Source: Petrolisthes cinctipes
Lineage: Eukaryota > Arthropoda > Malacostraca > Decapoda > Porcellanidae
Length of the DNA stretch: 64,000 nt
Reading direction: 5' to 3'
Assembly (NCBI GenBank): GCA_033782935.1
Contig: JAWQEG010000285.1
Location: 1-64,000, forward strand
Below the pieces are notes generated by a model. It was given only the letters and a program-made list of their open reading frames with translations, did no database searches and was not told the DNA's origin. Positions 33,468 to 44,697 of the stretch are shown here, one piece after another. The stretch's first letter is position 1; every line of letters starts with the position of its first letter. The translations under genes were made by a program, and so were the position numbers.

Positions 33468-35009
33468 GTAGGAAGGAAGTGGTGGTGGTGGTGGTGATGG
33501 AGGTGAAAAAAAAAAAAAATAATAAACACATCAATTTCCCACTTAATTAAGGAGGCTTGTAGATATACATATTACATTTATCTCCAATTTCTTCAGAGAA
33601 TCAGCTCTTTAAGTGTTCATTAATGCCCTTATTATTACCTCCCACTACTTTTTTATTAGCCTCCTTATTCCTTATAAGAACAACATTCAGATAGTTCATT
33701 ATCATGTCTATCTCTCCCTCCGTAATGTTATTGTGTGTATGTGTGTGTTTATATACATATACCGTATATATATTGTCACACTCATACAGATGTGTTTGTG
33801 TGTATTCCTCCCCTACTGTAGATGTAAGGCGACCCAGAGGATAAAAGTGTTCATTAGCTATTTAGTTGGAATTTATTCAGAAGTAGTCGGTATTAGAGTG
33901 GCATGGTTTCCATATATGTTATTGTTTAGTTGGTGAAACATGATAACCAAGCCACCTTCCACGCCACTACCCCTGTGCATGCAGTCTATACAACTAAAAA
34001 ATTACTAATAATTATCTTACCTCATTTATTTCATTTTATATTATACTAGCTGGGGTACCCGGCTTCGCTAGGGTTTATATAATACGGATTATTTTTACAA
34101 GTTGCCACAACTCGATTTAAAAAAATTTACTATTACCAGTGTTTATATTTCACTATTACAAACAACTTTTCTATATACCATTTGCCTCGCAGATGCGTTA
34201 TAACATTAATTACCTCTTATAAGTGTAGTGGGTGTCGTATTTTTCAGAGTCCAAAAATTTCGTAAAATTGGCTTTTTCACATTTTTCTTATTACAATATG
34301 CTCTATTTCAACTTGTACTACAATATTTCTTAGTAGCATTTCCGTTATCAATGCGTTATAAGGCCACTTTCACGATTTCTAACCTTCAATGTGTTTGCAA
34401 GTCAAAACAAATATGGCTGCCATGGGCATTGAAATCAAAACATAGGTCAGCTGATCATCTGTGATTGTCATGGTAACCATGAGCCCCACAGTGCTACCTG
34501 GTGGCACATTTTTTAACTTCAAGCCAAATCTAACCAAGCAGTTTTTCACACAGTTCTATCATCTCGTTATTGACCAATCATAGACCTAAAACACGTGACT
34601 ACGTCACTGAAACTTCAGTCTCTATCCATTTATCTTGCTAGTACAACATTACTGTTTGTCAGTGGAGGAGGTATATCCTTGGTTCACCTGGTTAACTCAC
34701 CTGGCTGCTTAGTTTTACGAATTTTTACTGGAGAAACACAGAAATTATACAAAAAAACACTTGTGCCTTTTATTGAAAAATAAATTAGACCATGATCAGT
34801 TATAATAACTGATTGTTGGAAGGTTTAAAGTGCTTTGAATATAAGGTCATCCAGTCCACCTACCACCCATACAACTTGCCATAATATAACACTACCACCT
34901 ACTCTTCAACTCCACAAGAACCAGTACCTTGCACATAATTTCCTTCCAATTAAGGTAAATTGGTGTATGAAACAAGGGGTCTGATTTGGTCTTCCTAATT
35001 CTACAACAA

Positions 35010-35240
35010 ATTGATGTTCTGGTTAAGACCGAAGGATGCCAAGGTTAGGTCCCGAAGGATGCCATGATTAGGTCCAGAAGAATGCCAAGGTTAGGTCCCA
35101 AAGGATACCAAGGTTAGGTGCCGAAGTATGGCAAGGTTAGGTGCCGAAGTATGGCATGGTTAGGTCCCGAAGGATGACAGGGCTAGGTTCCGAAGGATGA
35201 CAAAGTTAGGTCCCGAAGAATGCCCCCTTCTAGGTTAGGT
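35010..35240. repeat. About 23-bp tandem repeat inside the Helitron
   Basis: Eight or so degenerate units of CGAAGGATGCCAAGGTTAGG plus TCC, ending with TAGGTTAGGTCAGGTCAGG. Confidence 0.85.
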
Positions 35241-35329
35241 TAGGTCAGGTCAGGTAAGGTCTTTTTAATTCTGTAACATCTCGATGCCCGATCCAGGTTG
35301 GGCCAGAAAAAAGTTGGCTCGGGTTTTTA

Positions 35330-35565
35330 ATTTTTCAATATTTATGCTCGTTGAAAACTAGAAAACCCGAGCCAAGTTTGGCAAAACTTGGCTCAGGTTT
35401 TCCAGATTTATGCTTGTTGAAAATTGGAAAACCCGAGCCAACTTTTGCCGAAACTTGGCTCGGGTTTTCCAATTTTCCAGATTTATGCTTGTTGAAAATT
35501 GGAAAACCCCAGCCAACTTTAGCCGAAACTTGGCTTGGGTTTTCCACTTTTTGACATTTATGGCA
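35330..35565. repeat. Tandem palindromic repeat, about 72-75 bp units
   Basis: Each unit pairs AAAACCCGAGCCAA with TTGGCTCGGGTTTT, separated by CTTTTGCCGAAAC-like sequence, and is followed by GATTTATGCTTGTTGAAAAT. Three copies, each capable of forming a hairpin. Confidence 0.85.
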
Positions 35566-36037
35566 TGTCATGAGTGCAATCTAGAAAGGCAAATATACTA
35601 TATTATGAGTTTTCCCCCCACCCAAAACCCCGATTTCCCAGGCTCTCCCCCAAGATTGTTGGATGGGGGGAGAGGGGCTATCTCCAAAACGAAGCATTTC
35701 CTAAAGAAGCGAAGGTCAACATCACTCAAATCACACTAAAACCTTCTAGGAATTATATATTTTTCCTATGAATTCCTGTTGTGGCAACATGTAAATATTT
35801 ACCTATAAAACTGATGGCAAGTATTAAGACATGAAATAATGATCAATAACAATATTCTCTGTTTTTTTTTGTTTTTTTAAGTCCCAATAACATTCAGTTG
35901 ACATTCAAATTAGAAAAATGAAATAATAAAGAGTAAACTATTTATACAAATAAAATTCACGTCTGATGAATTGCATATTGTCAACATAATTCACAGTTCT
36001 TGGTTTCCTTATATTCGAAGTCTGCACTTACCTCTGA

Positions 36038-36298
36038 TTACGGTGTCAATACTTCCTGATAGACGATGTTAGTTGTTTTACCCTCTGGCGCATAGAAGTA
36101 AATGTGTTGTGGCGATCCGACTCTTGAGCAGCCGACATAGAGTTGGCCGCGGGAGAAGCATGCCCATTCCAAACTCAGACCTGCAGTTTTAAGCGACTGA
36201 CCATGTGCTTTGTTGATGGTTATTGCAAAGCTGACTCGAACAGGGAACTGCAGCCGTTTAAACTGAAATAGGATATCTGATGGAGTAGTTGGGTTCAT
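36038..36298 (-). pseudogene. Helitron helicase C-terminal fragment
   Basis: 86 codons. RVSFAITINKAHGQSL matches helicase motif V of Pif1-like/RepHel proteins, and GQLYVGCSRV matches motif VI. The protein ends with YAPEGKTTNIVYQEVL, typical of the Helitron C-terminus. The Walker A/B motifs and Rep nuclease domain are absent, so the copy cannot be autonomous. Confidence 0.85.
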
Positions 36299-37502
36299 TT
36301 AGGCAGGTTTAAGAGCATTTTGCTCATTATGGTCATTTGCTCATTGAAGATGACGTTTGAGCACAATACCAAGCCCATGATCTTCTTCGGATAACAATAG
36401 CTCTTTGTACCAAGTTGCATGTCATTGCCAGCACGGTTTGTGAACCTTTTTAGCCCATTTTTGGCAATTTTGAGCTCATTTGCACATTGAAGATGATGTT
36501 TAAGCACAACTATACCTAGCCCATGTTCTTCCTCGGGAAACAATACCCCTTTGTGCCAAGTTTCAGGCCATTCCGTCCAGCAGTATTCGCGGCCATAGCC
36601 AGAGAAACAAACACACACACCCACAGACAGACAAACACAACCCTACTTTATATATGTCTTTTCAGCTTGAAGGCCTCACTCAGACTGGCTGAATTTCCCT
36701 GTACATTTGGCGCGCGTTTTAGCGGCTCGAACCGAAAAAATCCGTTCGAGCTTCTGTTCGAGTGGTACATTTGGCACGCGATTTTAGCAGCTCCAACGGA
36801 AAATTTCCGTTCGAGCTCTTCTTTATGGTTTTAACCGATAAATAGAATATTTGACATTTTAACGTAATTTATACGTCAAGTTACGTTATGTTACATCATA
36901 AAAACCTTTGCCGGTGGTGCTGATTCAGAATATATAGTTTTTGGAGTGTAACCATTTTTTTTTTAGCGGATTTGTATAGTAGATGACGCAATTTTTACGT
37001 CAAATTATGTAATGTTACGTCATACCAAAACCTTCGCCTGGTGATGGTGATTCAGAATATATATGGGTTTTGGATGTAGGTGTAACCGTTTTGGAGTTAT
37101 AAGCGGACAAACAGAGACGGTTTGCCATTTATAGTATAGATGTATTAATATACGGGAATTGTTATGAAAATTCAATGAGTTAATTTAAATGAATTAATGA
37201 TAGAAAATATAATGAGCTTGCAAGTAGATGGTGGACTGGAGTCTCTTACAGAGAAAAAGAGAGAAAGTTGACACATAGATAGGATTTAAAACGAGACTGA
37301 TAAACTGACGGTACACTTGGAGGGCCGTTTTATCAAGTCATTTTCCCCAGTCTCTCGTTTTCTGAGTCCTGGTCATCATCATTATCATAATAATATTTCC
37401 AAATAATTTGAAGGTTCAGTTGAAAAGAGAGGTATATTAATTGTAGTTACAGAACTGAATCTGTATTGGGAAAACCCAGGTTGTACATTATTATAAACGT
37501 GC

Positions 37503-37626
<124 letters not shown>

Positions 37627-37654
37627 AATAAATCACTTGGTGGCACGTGATCCA

Positions 37655-37948
<294 letters not shown>

Positions 37949-38018
37949 GTACTGTTCGATCCATTATTTTACAATGTCTCGTTCTTCACTGTACCATGGT
38001 TCATTGTTTTCCCCACAG

Positions 38019-38141
38019 CGTGCGAGGAACAATCTAAGTGTATCAAGAAAGCAGGACAGTGTGTGAAAGGCGAGTGCACCAGCGGGAAATCCAAGCAAGG
38101 CAAAAAGTGGTGTTCTAGTGCCGACTGCAAGTGCTGTCTCC
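38019..38141 (+). CDS. Copy A exon 5: eight-Cys module 2
   Basis: Acceptor TTTTCCCCACAG|CG, donor CTCC|GTAAGT; phase 1-1; 123 nt, 41 codons. Starts ACEEQSKC and ends [11 protein letters not shown]. Cysteine spacing is C-X5-C-X6-C-X4-C-X11-C-X4-C-X-CC. Very lysine-rich loops (GKSKQGKKW). Identical in copy B (62252-62374). An open frame continues upstream into the TA array, but the acceptor and phase define the exon start. Confidence 0.85.
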
Positions 38142-39081
38142 GTAAGTACAATACAGTACCGTATGTATCAGGATATCCCATAACGGAATAAGGACAAGGT
38201 AAGGAATATATGAGAGAGACGGACATCAGTAGCGAGCAAGGAAGGATAGAAGATCATGAAAAAGAGGGAAAGGACAGGCAAGGTACAAATTATTCGAAGA
38301 ATGTTGGGGAGGAGTATGAAAGTGAGGGGAAGAAAGGCCTTGACAAAAGAGATGATTAAGCAAATCAGAAACAGTTATTTACATAATTATGGTAAGGCTA
38401 TGAGAAAGACAGGGAGGTACCGTGTGCTGACAAACGTAGCATAAGCCAGTTATGACAAGCATGAAAGGTGGGGATGTGGGACAGAAATATATTTTATAGG
38501 GCAAGACAGGAATCGTAAGGAATGATGCAAGGTGATGTTAACAAAAGGTAGGAAGGAAGGAGTAAATCTATAGGGTTGTATAGAAGAGGAACTGCATACT
38601 CAGGATAACAAGACAGAAAAGAGAGAGACAATAACAGTTAATGTATAAAACCAGTATTTATGCATTACTGTTGCTGACAACCAATACTTATTAGTTTCTG
38701 TCTCTCTGATACTTGCTTTACTTTTTATCCCTTCAATATCATTACTCTTGATTATTATCGTTTTTTAGACTGATATTTCCATAACATTAGTGATTTCTTC
38801 TGTTTTTCTAACTGCACCCTATTCCCAATAACATTATTATGTGTTCTCTATCACTGACTTCTCTCTATTATCTCCCCTTCAATAACGATGTTCCTGCAGC
38901 TTCTTCTCCTCCTTCAACTTCTTTTCATCTAACATTTCCGCACTTCAGTTTTCTATTCCCCTTAACTATTACAGTTTTCCTAGCTTCCCGATCTACTCCT
39001 AGCATTTTTACTTCTCCCACATAATTCTTCACTCATAGAAGAACACCATTCCTCTAACCTGTGGGCCTCTTTCCCTGGCAG

Positions 39082-39222
39082 CTGGAACCGCTGATTGTGT
39101 GACCAAGCCTAAATGTGAGAAAGTAGGCGGGACTTGCACTGGCAAGAAACAATGTGACGGAGACTGGACAAAGGCCAAGAAGTACTGTGTTGGGAATAAG
39201 TGTGGCTGCTGCGTCAAGTCTG
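39082..39222 (+). CDS. Copy A exon 6: eight-Cys module 3
   Basis: Acceptor TTTCCCTGGCAG|CT, donor TCTG|GTAACA; phase 1-1; 141 nt, 47 codons. Contains DCVTKPKCEKVGGTC and YCVGNKCGCCVKS. Cysteine spacing is C-X5-C-X6-C-X5-C-X10-C-X4-C-X-CC. Copy B has Gln for Lys after the DWT segment and one silent change. No stop is reached, so at least one more exon must follow. Upstream intron 5 (38142-39081) has no other feature. Confidence 0.85.
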
Positions 39223-39302
39223 GTAACAAAACATACAGCTCTAACTATACTTTCCTCATTATTTCTCCTTCTCTCCTTCCTCCTCCTGTATCACGCCCTC
39301 TT

Positions 39303-41003
39303 AGGCGGGATTCTCACTGGCCCGTTTGGACGGTGGACGTTCATAATGATGACGTCACGAACACAGCGTCCATGCGACCACGGTGGAGTTGGGCACTGTT
39401 GACAGTCAATCACGAGGCTTCCGCAGTTTCATCACAACAACATCATGAAAGCATGGACAAGGACGTACTTCTAATTGCAGCAATTTTGCTTGTGACCAAA
39501 GCAGGATATACCAGGAGACGAAAGTAGTAATATAGAGGTGTCTGCTGCTATAAGCTGTGAACCCAGCAACTCCACGTGTGGGTTCAACTGGGTTTGTGTA
39601 CTACCAAGGTGTGCGGTGTTGCCGGGCTTATAGTTCCAATACACATTATTATTAATCTGATATAATTTGACGAACTATATAAATATATATTATAATTATT
39701 ATTATATTTAAATAAAATTATATCTTATTTTCTGTACAAATTATACGTCTAGTTCATATTTTCTTTATGTTGAATAGCCAATAACATTATACACTGGCAG
39801 CACGACCACCGTTGCTCCCCAAAAAGATGACTTTAGATTATCTTTAACGTTGACGTGAGCCGTTCTCGGGAGGTGGTTCACTGGCTCTGGTTCACATTGC
39901 TGGTGCCCATACATGGACGCTCGTGACGTTATCGACGTGAACGTCCACCGTCCAAACGGGCTAGTAATGCCCGGTTCACATTAGCACGTATGTACGGATC
40001 CGACATCCGTCAATGACGTCACAAACGGCCGTGTATATGTGAACCGGGGCTCTTCTACCATCCCGGGCAAGACAGCCGACGTTGAATGGAACGGATCCAG
40101 CAAAGATAAACTCAAGTCATCTTTTATGGATGCACGGCGGCGGTGTTGTCCGTGTATAATGTTGTTGACTTTTCATCATATCATGAAAATATGAAATTGA
40201 AGTATTTGTGCACAAATAAAGGTGTAACTTTATTCAAATATTATAATTATTAGACTGTATTTGTTAAATGCACGACAATTTATGTGAGGATAAAAATTGT
40301 TCATTGGTTATAAAAGCACGGCACCACCGCATAGCCTAGTTGTAAACAAAACATACACGTGTGTACTTGGAGCAACACAAGCCACAGTAGTTAGGGTTTA
40401 ATTTCACCATTAATTCTGTTCATGGACAACTCCTTTTACATTCATCTACATTGGACATTGATACAAACATTGCTCTGTTTGTGTGGAGCCTTTTGGGGAT
40501 AAAAGAAAGTCAAAATATACTGGCAGCCTTTCAAAAATAATTTCAACATATAAAAACAGAGAATAGTAATACATTAACACCTTAATTAATATTATAGCAC
40601 TTAAGATATCCAGGTTAGGTTTGTATGGTTATTTTTGGTTTATAAGATTCACCAACCCACACTGGATTCTATGAGTTTATGTTCTAACTTGTAATAGATA
40701 ACAATGCAAAAGTCAACTAGGATATCATACCTTTCTAAGCCTACAGTATATTGATTCATGCCATAATTACAACTTCATACTGGGTCTATTCATGAATTTG
40801 CAAGAAGCTTGAGGGTGGATAGCGGACATCTCTTCCATATTAACCAACTGGGCGTCATTGAGCATGTTTTAGTTTATGATACCTATTATGATTGGTGGAT
40901 TTATGCCATATGCAACCTAGGAGAGAAGTACAGGAGAATGGTAGTAAAAATGAGAATGAGGAAGTGAAGGAAGAGGAGATAATAAATAGTGGTGCAATTC
41001 TTC

Positions 41004-41062
<59 letters not shown>

Positions 41063-41250
41063 GTGGAGCAGTTTTGTATGAAAAACAGAAGTCATGTTTG
41101 CTTTTTGTTGTAAACTAACGACTCCGTGAAGCATATCAAAACAAACGGAGCTTATCTCCTCCGTAGCCCAACCTCCGTACGGTTCGTGATGTCATTAACG
41201 GATGTCGGATCCGTGCATACGGGCTAATGTGAACCGGGCATAAGAATCCC
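39303..41250. mobile_element. Composite inverted-repeat insertion after exon 6 of copy A
   Basis: Present in copy A but missing from copy B, where CTCTTACAACTTCAC is continuous. Two TIR elements lie side by side. The first, about 39305-39968, has arms GGCCCGTTTGGACGGTGGAC and GTCCACCGTCCAAACGGGCT. The second, 39969-41239, has arms GCCCGGTTCACATTAGCACG / CGGGCTAATGTGAACCGGGC, continuing to CGGATCCGACATCCGT. The outermost bases (CGGGATTCT / AGAATCCCG) are also inverted. No transposase is recognised. A (CT)n array lies at 41007-41060 inside. Confidence 0.8.
41007..41060. repeat. (CT)n microsatellite
   Basis: About 27 CT units inside the composite inverted-repeat insertion. Confidence 0.96.
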
Positions 41251-41759
41251 GAACTTCACAATTTCCTTCCTTAACTACTCCCATAAAAAACAAAAACTCT
41301 TATTCAAGTTTATAAATCAACTACTGTACTAACATCATAATTACTTTATGTCTAGCTTACATTAACTAATAAGTTAACATCACTCGGATGCTTCACCCGA
41401 GAGCCTTAACAACACAACAATACTTTAACATCTTACACAAGTTACCTAAGCAAAATAATAGCCAACACACCTCAGATGATGTATGAATAGTTTTCTCTTT
41501 CAGGCATTTATAAAGTACTGCTTGTATGGTAAAGTGTCAATGCAGGGCCGGAATTTTGAGACTTAGAATCGATATTGTGATTGTTGAAGATATTGCAATG
41601 ATGAAGCCAATCTTAAGAGAAGGTTTATAATGGGTAGCTAAAGAGTTCACAGTGAGCGAAATATGTACTGCGCAGGTGCCACATCTGCCATTCACAGAGA
41701 TCAGAAGAAAATAAACCGATTATAGGTGATTTTTTTCCTATATTAATGAAGATAGGGAT

Positions 41760-42770
41760 AAAAAAAGGTACTAGTAAGGGTGAAAGATAGATGGAGGTAG
41801 ACAGTTCCAGAGTTGATCAGATGAGTTCATGAAAGACAGAGAGTTCCTGTTAATTAACTCTTGCATTAGAGAGTTAAACTGAAAATGAGCAAGATTGGGT
41901 AGTTTGGCGAGTGTTGCATGTTCTCCAAAGGGAGGAAGCATAAATTTAGAGTTTCAAAGGGTATTGTTCATTGTAATAGTGATAGAAGAGAGAGTTATGC
42001 AACTTTGCGGTGAAAAGAGAGAGGTTGTCGTGAATCTATCAAAAGTGAAAGAGTTAATGAGAAAAATGGCCTTTGATTCCACCAGATCCAGGTGTGTTGT
42101 GAATATTGAACCACCCCACATATGAGAGCCATACTCTATATAGGGGAGGATGAGACCCCTGTACAGAGATAGCAACTGCATGGGGGTGAGTTATTTATGG
42201 AACATGAGCAACACACCTAACTTCTTTAAAGCAGTTTTAACTATAGTATTAATATGATCTCTCCAAGAGAGATTGTGATAGTAAAAGTGTCTAAGAATAC
42301 TGAGGGGAAAAGAAGAGGGGATAGTCATTTGGAACATTAGCAAGATATGAAAGGTGAAAAAACTGAGTTTGGGAGGCATTGAAAGTCATGAAGTTTTCTC
42401 TGCCCTAGTTGAAGATAAGGGAACGGTCACAAGTCAGGTGTATACCACTGCATCATCACGTGATGTAGCGAGGAGCTGTAGGGATGGGTAGTTGTCATCG
42501 TTGGCAAAGGAGTGGATAGGGCAGAAAGTATGCCTACAGCTTAGAAGGTCATTGATGAAAGGGAAAAAGAGAGCAGGTGATAGGGCAGATCCCTGAGGAA
42601 CACCACTGATGATAGTCCTAAGGGAAGAACAGTGTTCGTTTACAACAGCAGCTGTGTATTGTCCAAAAAGAAATCCAGATATAAGGGAACAGAGAGACGA
42701 AAGAAGATTGCCCAAGGCCTGGAAGACCCTATTACTACGGTAAACCAACAAAGAATGTGATAAAGAGGTG
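41760..42770 (-). pseudogene. Non-LTR retrotransposon, reverse transcriptase fragment
   Basis: Reading down the minus strand from about 42765: LCSLISGFLFGQ, then SGVPQGSALSPALFF (RT domain block before the catalytic box), FINDLLSC, and FANDD in the position of the F-A-D-D catalytic motif, so a catalytic Asp is lost. After frameshifts, LYRGLILPYIEYGSHMWGGS and VESKAIFLINS follow, which match the C-terminal region of the same group as 30442-32462. Truncated at both ends with several frameshifts; dead. Confidence 0.85.
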
Positions 42771-42808
42771 GGACTGCAAACACGGAGATAGAAGGAAAGG
42801 AAAGGCAG

Positions 42809-42897
42809 TTGATGAATTGAAAGGGAGCGGCAGTGCCAAAGAGGTGCCCAAACCCATCAATGGCAATGCTCCCCCAAAGGAGTCAAACTACAAGTGA
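42809..42897 (+). CDS. Candidate terminal coding exon of copy A
   Basis: GGAAAGGCAG|TT is an AG acceptor whose phase 1 matches the exon 6 donor. It gives VDELKGSGSAKEVPKPINGN and ends APPKESNYK with a TGA at 42895-42897. The KGSG phrase echoes exon 3. The same frame is also open further upstream (to WDCKHGDRRKGK), so the true left edge may have been lost to the adjacent retrotransposon. The upstream region is purine-rich, making the acceptor poor. The same TGA also sits inside an excellent donor (CAA|GTGAGT), so the exon might instead be internal. Copy B's equivalent is outside the window. Confidence 0.35.
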
Positions 42898-43191
42898 GTT
42901 CATCGTGGTGCCATTGTTGTGATAATCAAACATCTCATACTAAAATGTATATACTGTAGATTTTTAAGTACTTTGAATTTATCTTAGCTTTTGTAACATG
43001 TTCTATTATCGGTTCTTTTCTAAACTTTCAATTTCTAAATCGGTCACTCTTGAAGCTACAGTATAAACAAGCCAAGGCCAGGACCATGGAGCAGTAATTG
43101 TTCATCCAATGTTACATCATTCCAGCTATTATGAACTAGAAGGACCTGGTTCTTGGCTGGTCGTTCAATTATGCAACATGCATTATGTACC

Positions 43192-43372
43192 GTACTGTAC
43201 AGTCGGCGGCAGAAGTCCTGTCGCATCACCTGCTTCACCGAGACAGGCAGTGTTCATGAACTCGAGATATACGCACGTTTTCTACACATAATAATCTCGA
43301 ATCAATGAACATCGCGTGCCTTGGTGAAGCAAGTGAGGTGACAGGACTTTTGCCGCCGACTGTACATCCGTA
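43192..43372. mobile_element. Hairpin MITE, GTACAGTCGGCGGC ends
   Basis: TACAGTCGGCGGCAGAAGTC and following CTGTC are the reverse complement of GACAGGACTTTTGCCGCCGA plus CTGTAC at the right end. Inner sequences CTTCACCGAGACAGGCA and ATGAACTCGAGAT are also inverted. No ORF. Confidence 0.85.
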
Positions 43373-43563
43373 ATTCACAATCCCAACCCCACCTCAGTCG
43401 AAGCCCAGATCTAAAGCAGGTAGTTTTTGGAAGACAGCCACCCAAACCATCATGAGGCCACACATTTTGAACCAATGGAGGCTTTGGATGTCGTCTAGAA
43501 ACCGGCTGTTTTAGATCTCGGGCTTCGACTCAGGTGAGCTACGGATTGTGGATGGCGAGTGTA
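43373..43563. mobile_element. Hairpin MITE related to 16843-17057
   Basis: Contains TCAGTCGAAGCCCAGATCTA and, inverted, TAGATCTCGGGCTTCGACTC. The same phrases occur in the 16.8-17.1 kb hairpin. It directly abuts the preceding MITE. Confidence 0.78.
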
Positions 43564-43656
43564 TATTATGTTCCCAAATTCTGTATGTATGCTTCCATAT
43601 GTTTACCTACAGTACCGGTACTGCACCTTGTCTCATAAATCCTTTGTCACACACAG

Positions 43657-43765
43657 TCGATTCACCGCCCAAATGCGAGACAACCCAAGGTCATCCCGCA
43701 TTTTGCACCAATACCTCCCAACTGCAGGCATAGATTCTGCTCTGCTCAAAACTGCCTCACAATCG
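43657..43765 (+). pseudogene. Broken extra Cys-rich exon of copy A
   Basis: Acceptor TTTGTCACACACAG|TC with phase 1 gives DSPPKCETTQGHPAFC, close to exon 6 (KPKCEKVGGTC), then hits TAG. In the next frame the same exon reads CRHRFCSAQNCLTIG, matching the C-terminal half of the module (FCSKNNCKCC). It then meets a GT at phase 1. The exon is 109 nt, one more than a multiple of three, as expected for a single-base frameshift. It also lacks the first Cys and the CC pair, so it was already divergent. Confidence 0.5.
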
Positions 43766-43854
43766 GTCGTGAGGCTCTAAGAAACGCGAAATGATCGCGA
43801 CTAGGGTATGACTCTTGAAATATGAATTTTAATGACATTTTTTTTTTACCACAG

Positions 43855-43980
43855 TCATGTTGTGTTGAGGGACTGTCCCAAAGACCCTCGTGACACTGTC
43901 CACGATGGTATATATAACAAATTCCCACCAATCATATTGAAAAGCTTCCTATACCCGCTATGTTATACAATTGTTACTAG
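43855..43980 (+). CDS. Candidate exon of unknown gene, duplicated at 44571
   Basis: A pyrimidine tract and CCACAG acceptor, then a 126-nt open segment in phase 2 (HVVLRDCPKDPRD ... PLCYTIVTR), then CTAG|GTAAAT. A diverged copy at 44571-44697 keeps the same frame open with few amino-acid changes and ends in TAA. Conservation of the frame hints at coding, but no domain is recognised. Confidence 0.3.
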
Positions 43981-44026
43981 GTAAATGGAGCGGTACTTGA
44001 TGATGGAGGTGTAACTTTGAGAGAGA

Positions 44027-44033
<7 letters not shown>

Positions 44034-44060
<27 letters not shown>
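44034..44060. repeat. (GT)n microsatellite
   Basis: Short GT array; another lies at 44736-44758. Confidence 0.9.
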
Positions 44061-44061
<1 letters not shown>

Positions 44062-44085
44062 TCATCCATCCACACCCTCTCGTTC

Positions 44086-44502
44086 ATACTGGTATCCTCC
44101 CTCAGGAAAACAGTGGCCAATAGAGGATGCCAAGTACTGTACACCATTGATGAGAGGTGACCTGTGTGCTGAGCTACAGTACTGTATGCCGGTACTTACC
44201 AAGTTTATCCAGCAAGTGATCATTTGGGCCACAACTCTTCAGCACCATCATCCTATACTTTATATGTACTGTTTCTACATAAAGTTAATGAATAAAAAAC
44301 ATATCCTGAACAAGCCTTTGGATAACCCATTGTCAGCCAGACTACGGGAGATGTTAATATACTGTATCTTATTATAGTGATATGCACCATAATCCTAAGG
44401 AATGTAGACAATTTTTATCATCATATTAATATTAAATGAATAACTTTGCATAGTGATGAACATCAATTATTACATGGCTACCCCGGCCATATTCGGTGGC
44501 AC
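44086..44502 (+). repeat. 417-bp segmental duplicate of 50066-50482
   Basis: The two segments match at a constant offset of 5980 bp with only a few substitutions and no indel. Inside, an acceptor (CTCAG at 44101-44105) would join the candidate exon at 43855-43980 in phase 2 and give KTVANRGCQVLYTIDER and a stop at 44158-44160. A different frame stays open for about 90 codons in both copies. Neither frame has a recognised domain. An AATAAA lies at about 44290. Confidence 0.8.
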
Positions 44503-44570
44503 ATAATGAATACAGCGACAAGATCGCAAGTCTTGAAATTTGAATTTTATTGGAATTTCCTTTACCACAG

Positions 44571-44697
44571 TCATGTTGTGTTGAGGGACTGTCCCAAAGA
44601 CCCTCGTGACCATGTCCACGCTGGTATATATATGAAGTTCCCACCAATCATATTGAGAAGTTTCCTATACCCGCTATGTTATACAATAGTAGTTTAA
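44571..44697 (+). CDS. Candidate exon, duplicate of 43855-43980
   Basis: Same acceptor region (TTTACCACAG) and same frame as the upstream copy, ending YTIVV and TAA. It lacks the downstream donor. The two copies are about 716 bp apart. Function unknown. Confidence 0.25.

Larger units (their letters stand above)
34046..37140 (-). mobile_element. Helitron with helicase remnant, in copy A intron 4
   Basis: Read on the minus strand, the element starts TCTATACTATAAATGGCAAA (37140 downward) preceded by A. It ends AGCCGGGTACCCCAGCTAG (34046) followed by T, giving the canonical Helitron A|TC...CTRR|T insertion with a GGGTACCC hairpin just before the end. It carries the C-terminal part of a Pif1-like helicase at 36298-36038. 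The intron in copy B is only about 0.7 kb and lacks this 3.1-kb insert. The internal region holds tandem repeats at 35.0-35.6 kb. Confidence 0.85.

Noticed and set aside
35010..35280. Telomere-like TTAGG repeats
   Set aside because: GGTTAGG occurs only as part of a longer 23-bp unit inside a Helitron; no tandem TTAGG array.
38019..38191. Read-through of exon 5 past its donor
   Set aside because: The tail beyond CTCC is preserved in both copies but starts with a consensus GTAAGT, and exon 6 joins in phase.
39099..39527. 142-codon ORF extending exon 6 into the intron
   Set aside because: The extension runs through the GT donor into an insertion that copy B lacks; the conserved part stops at the splice site.
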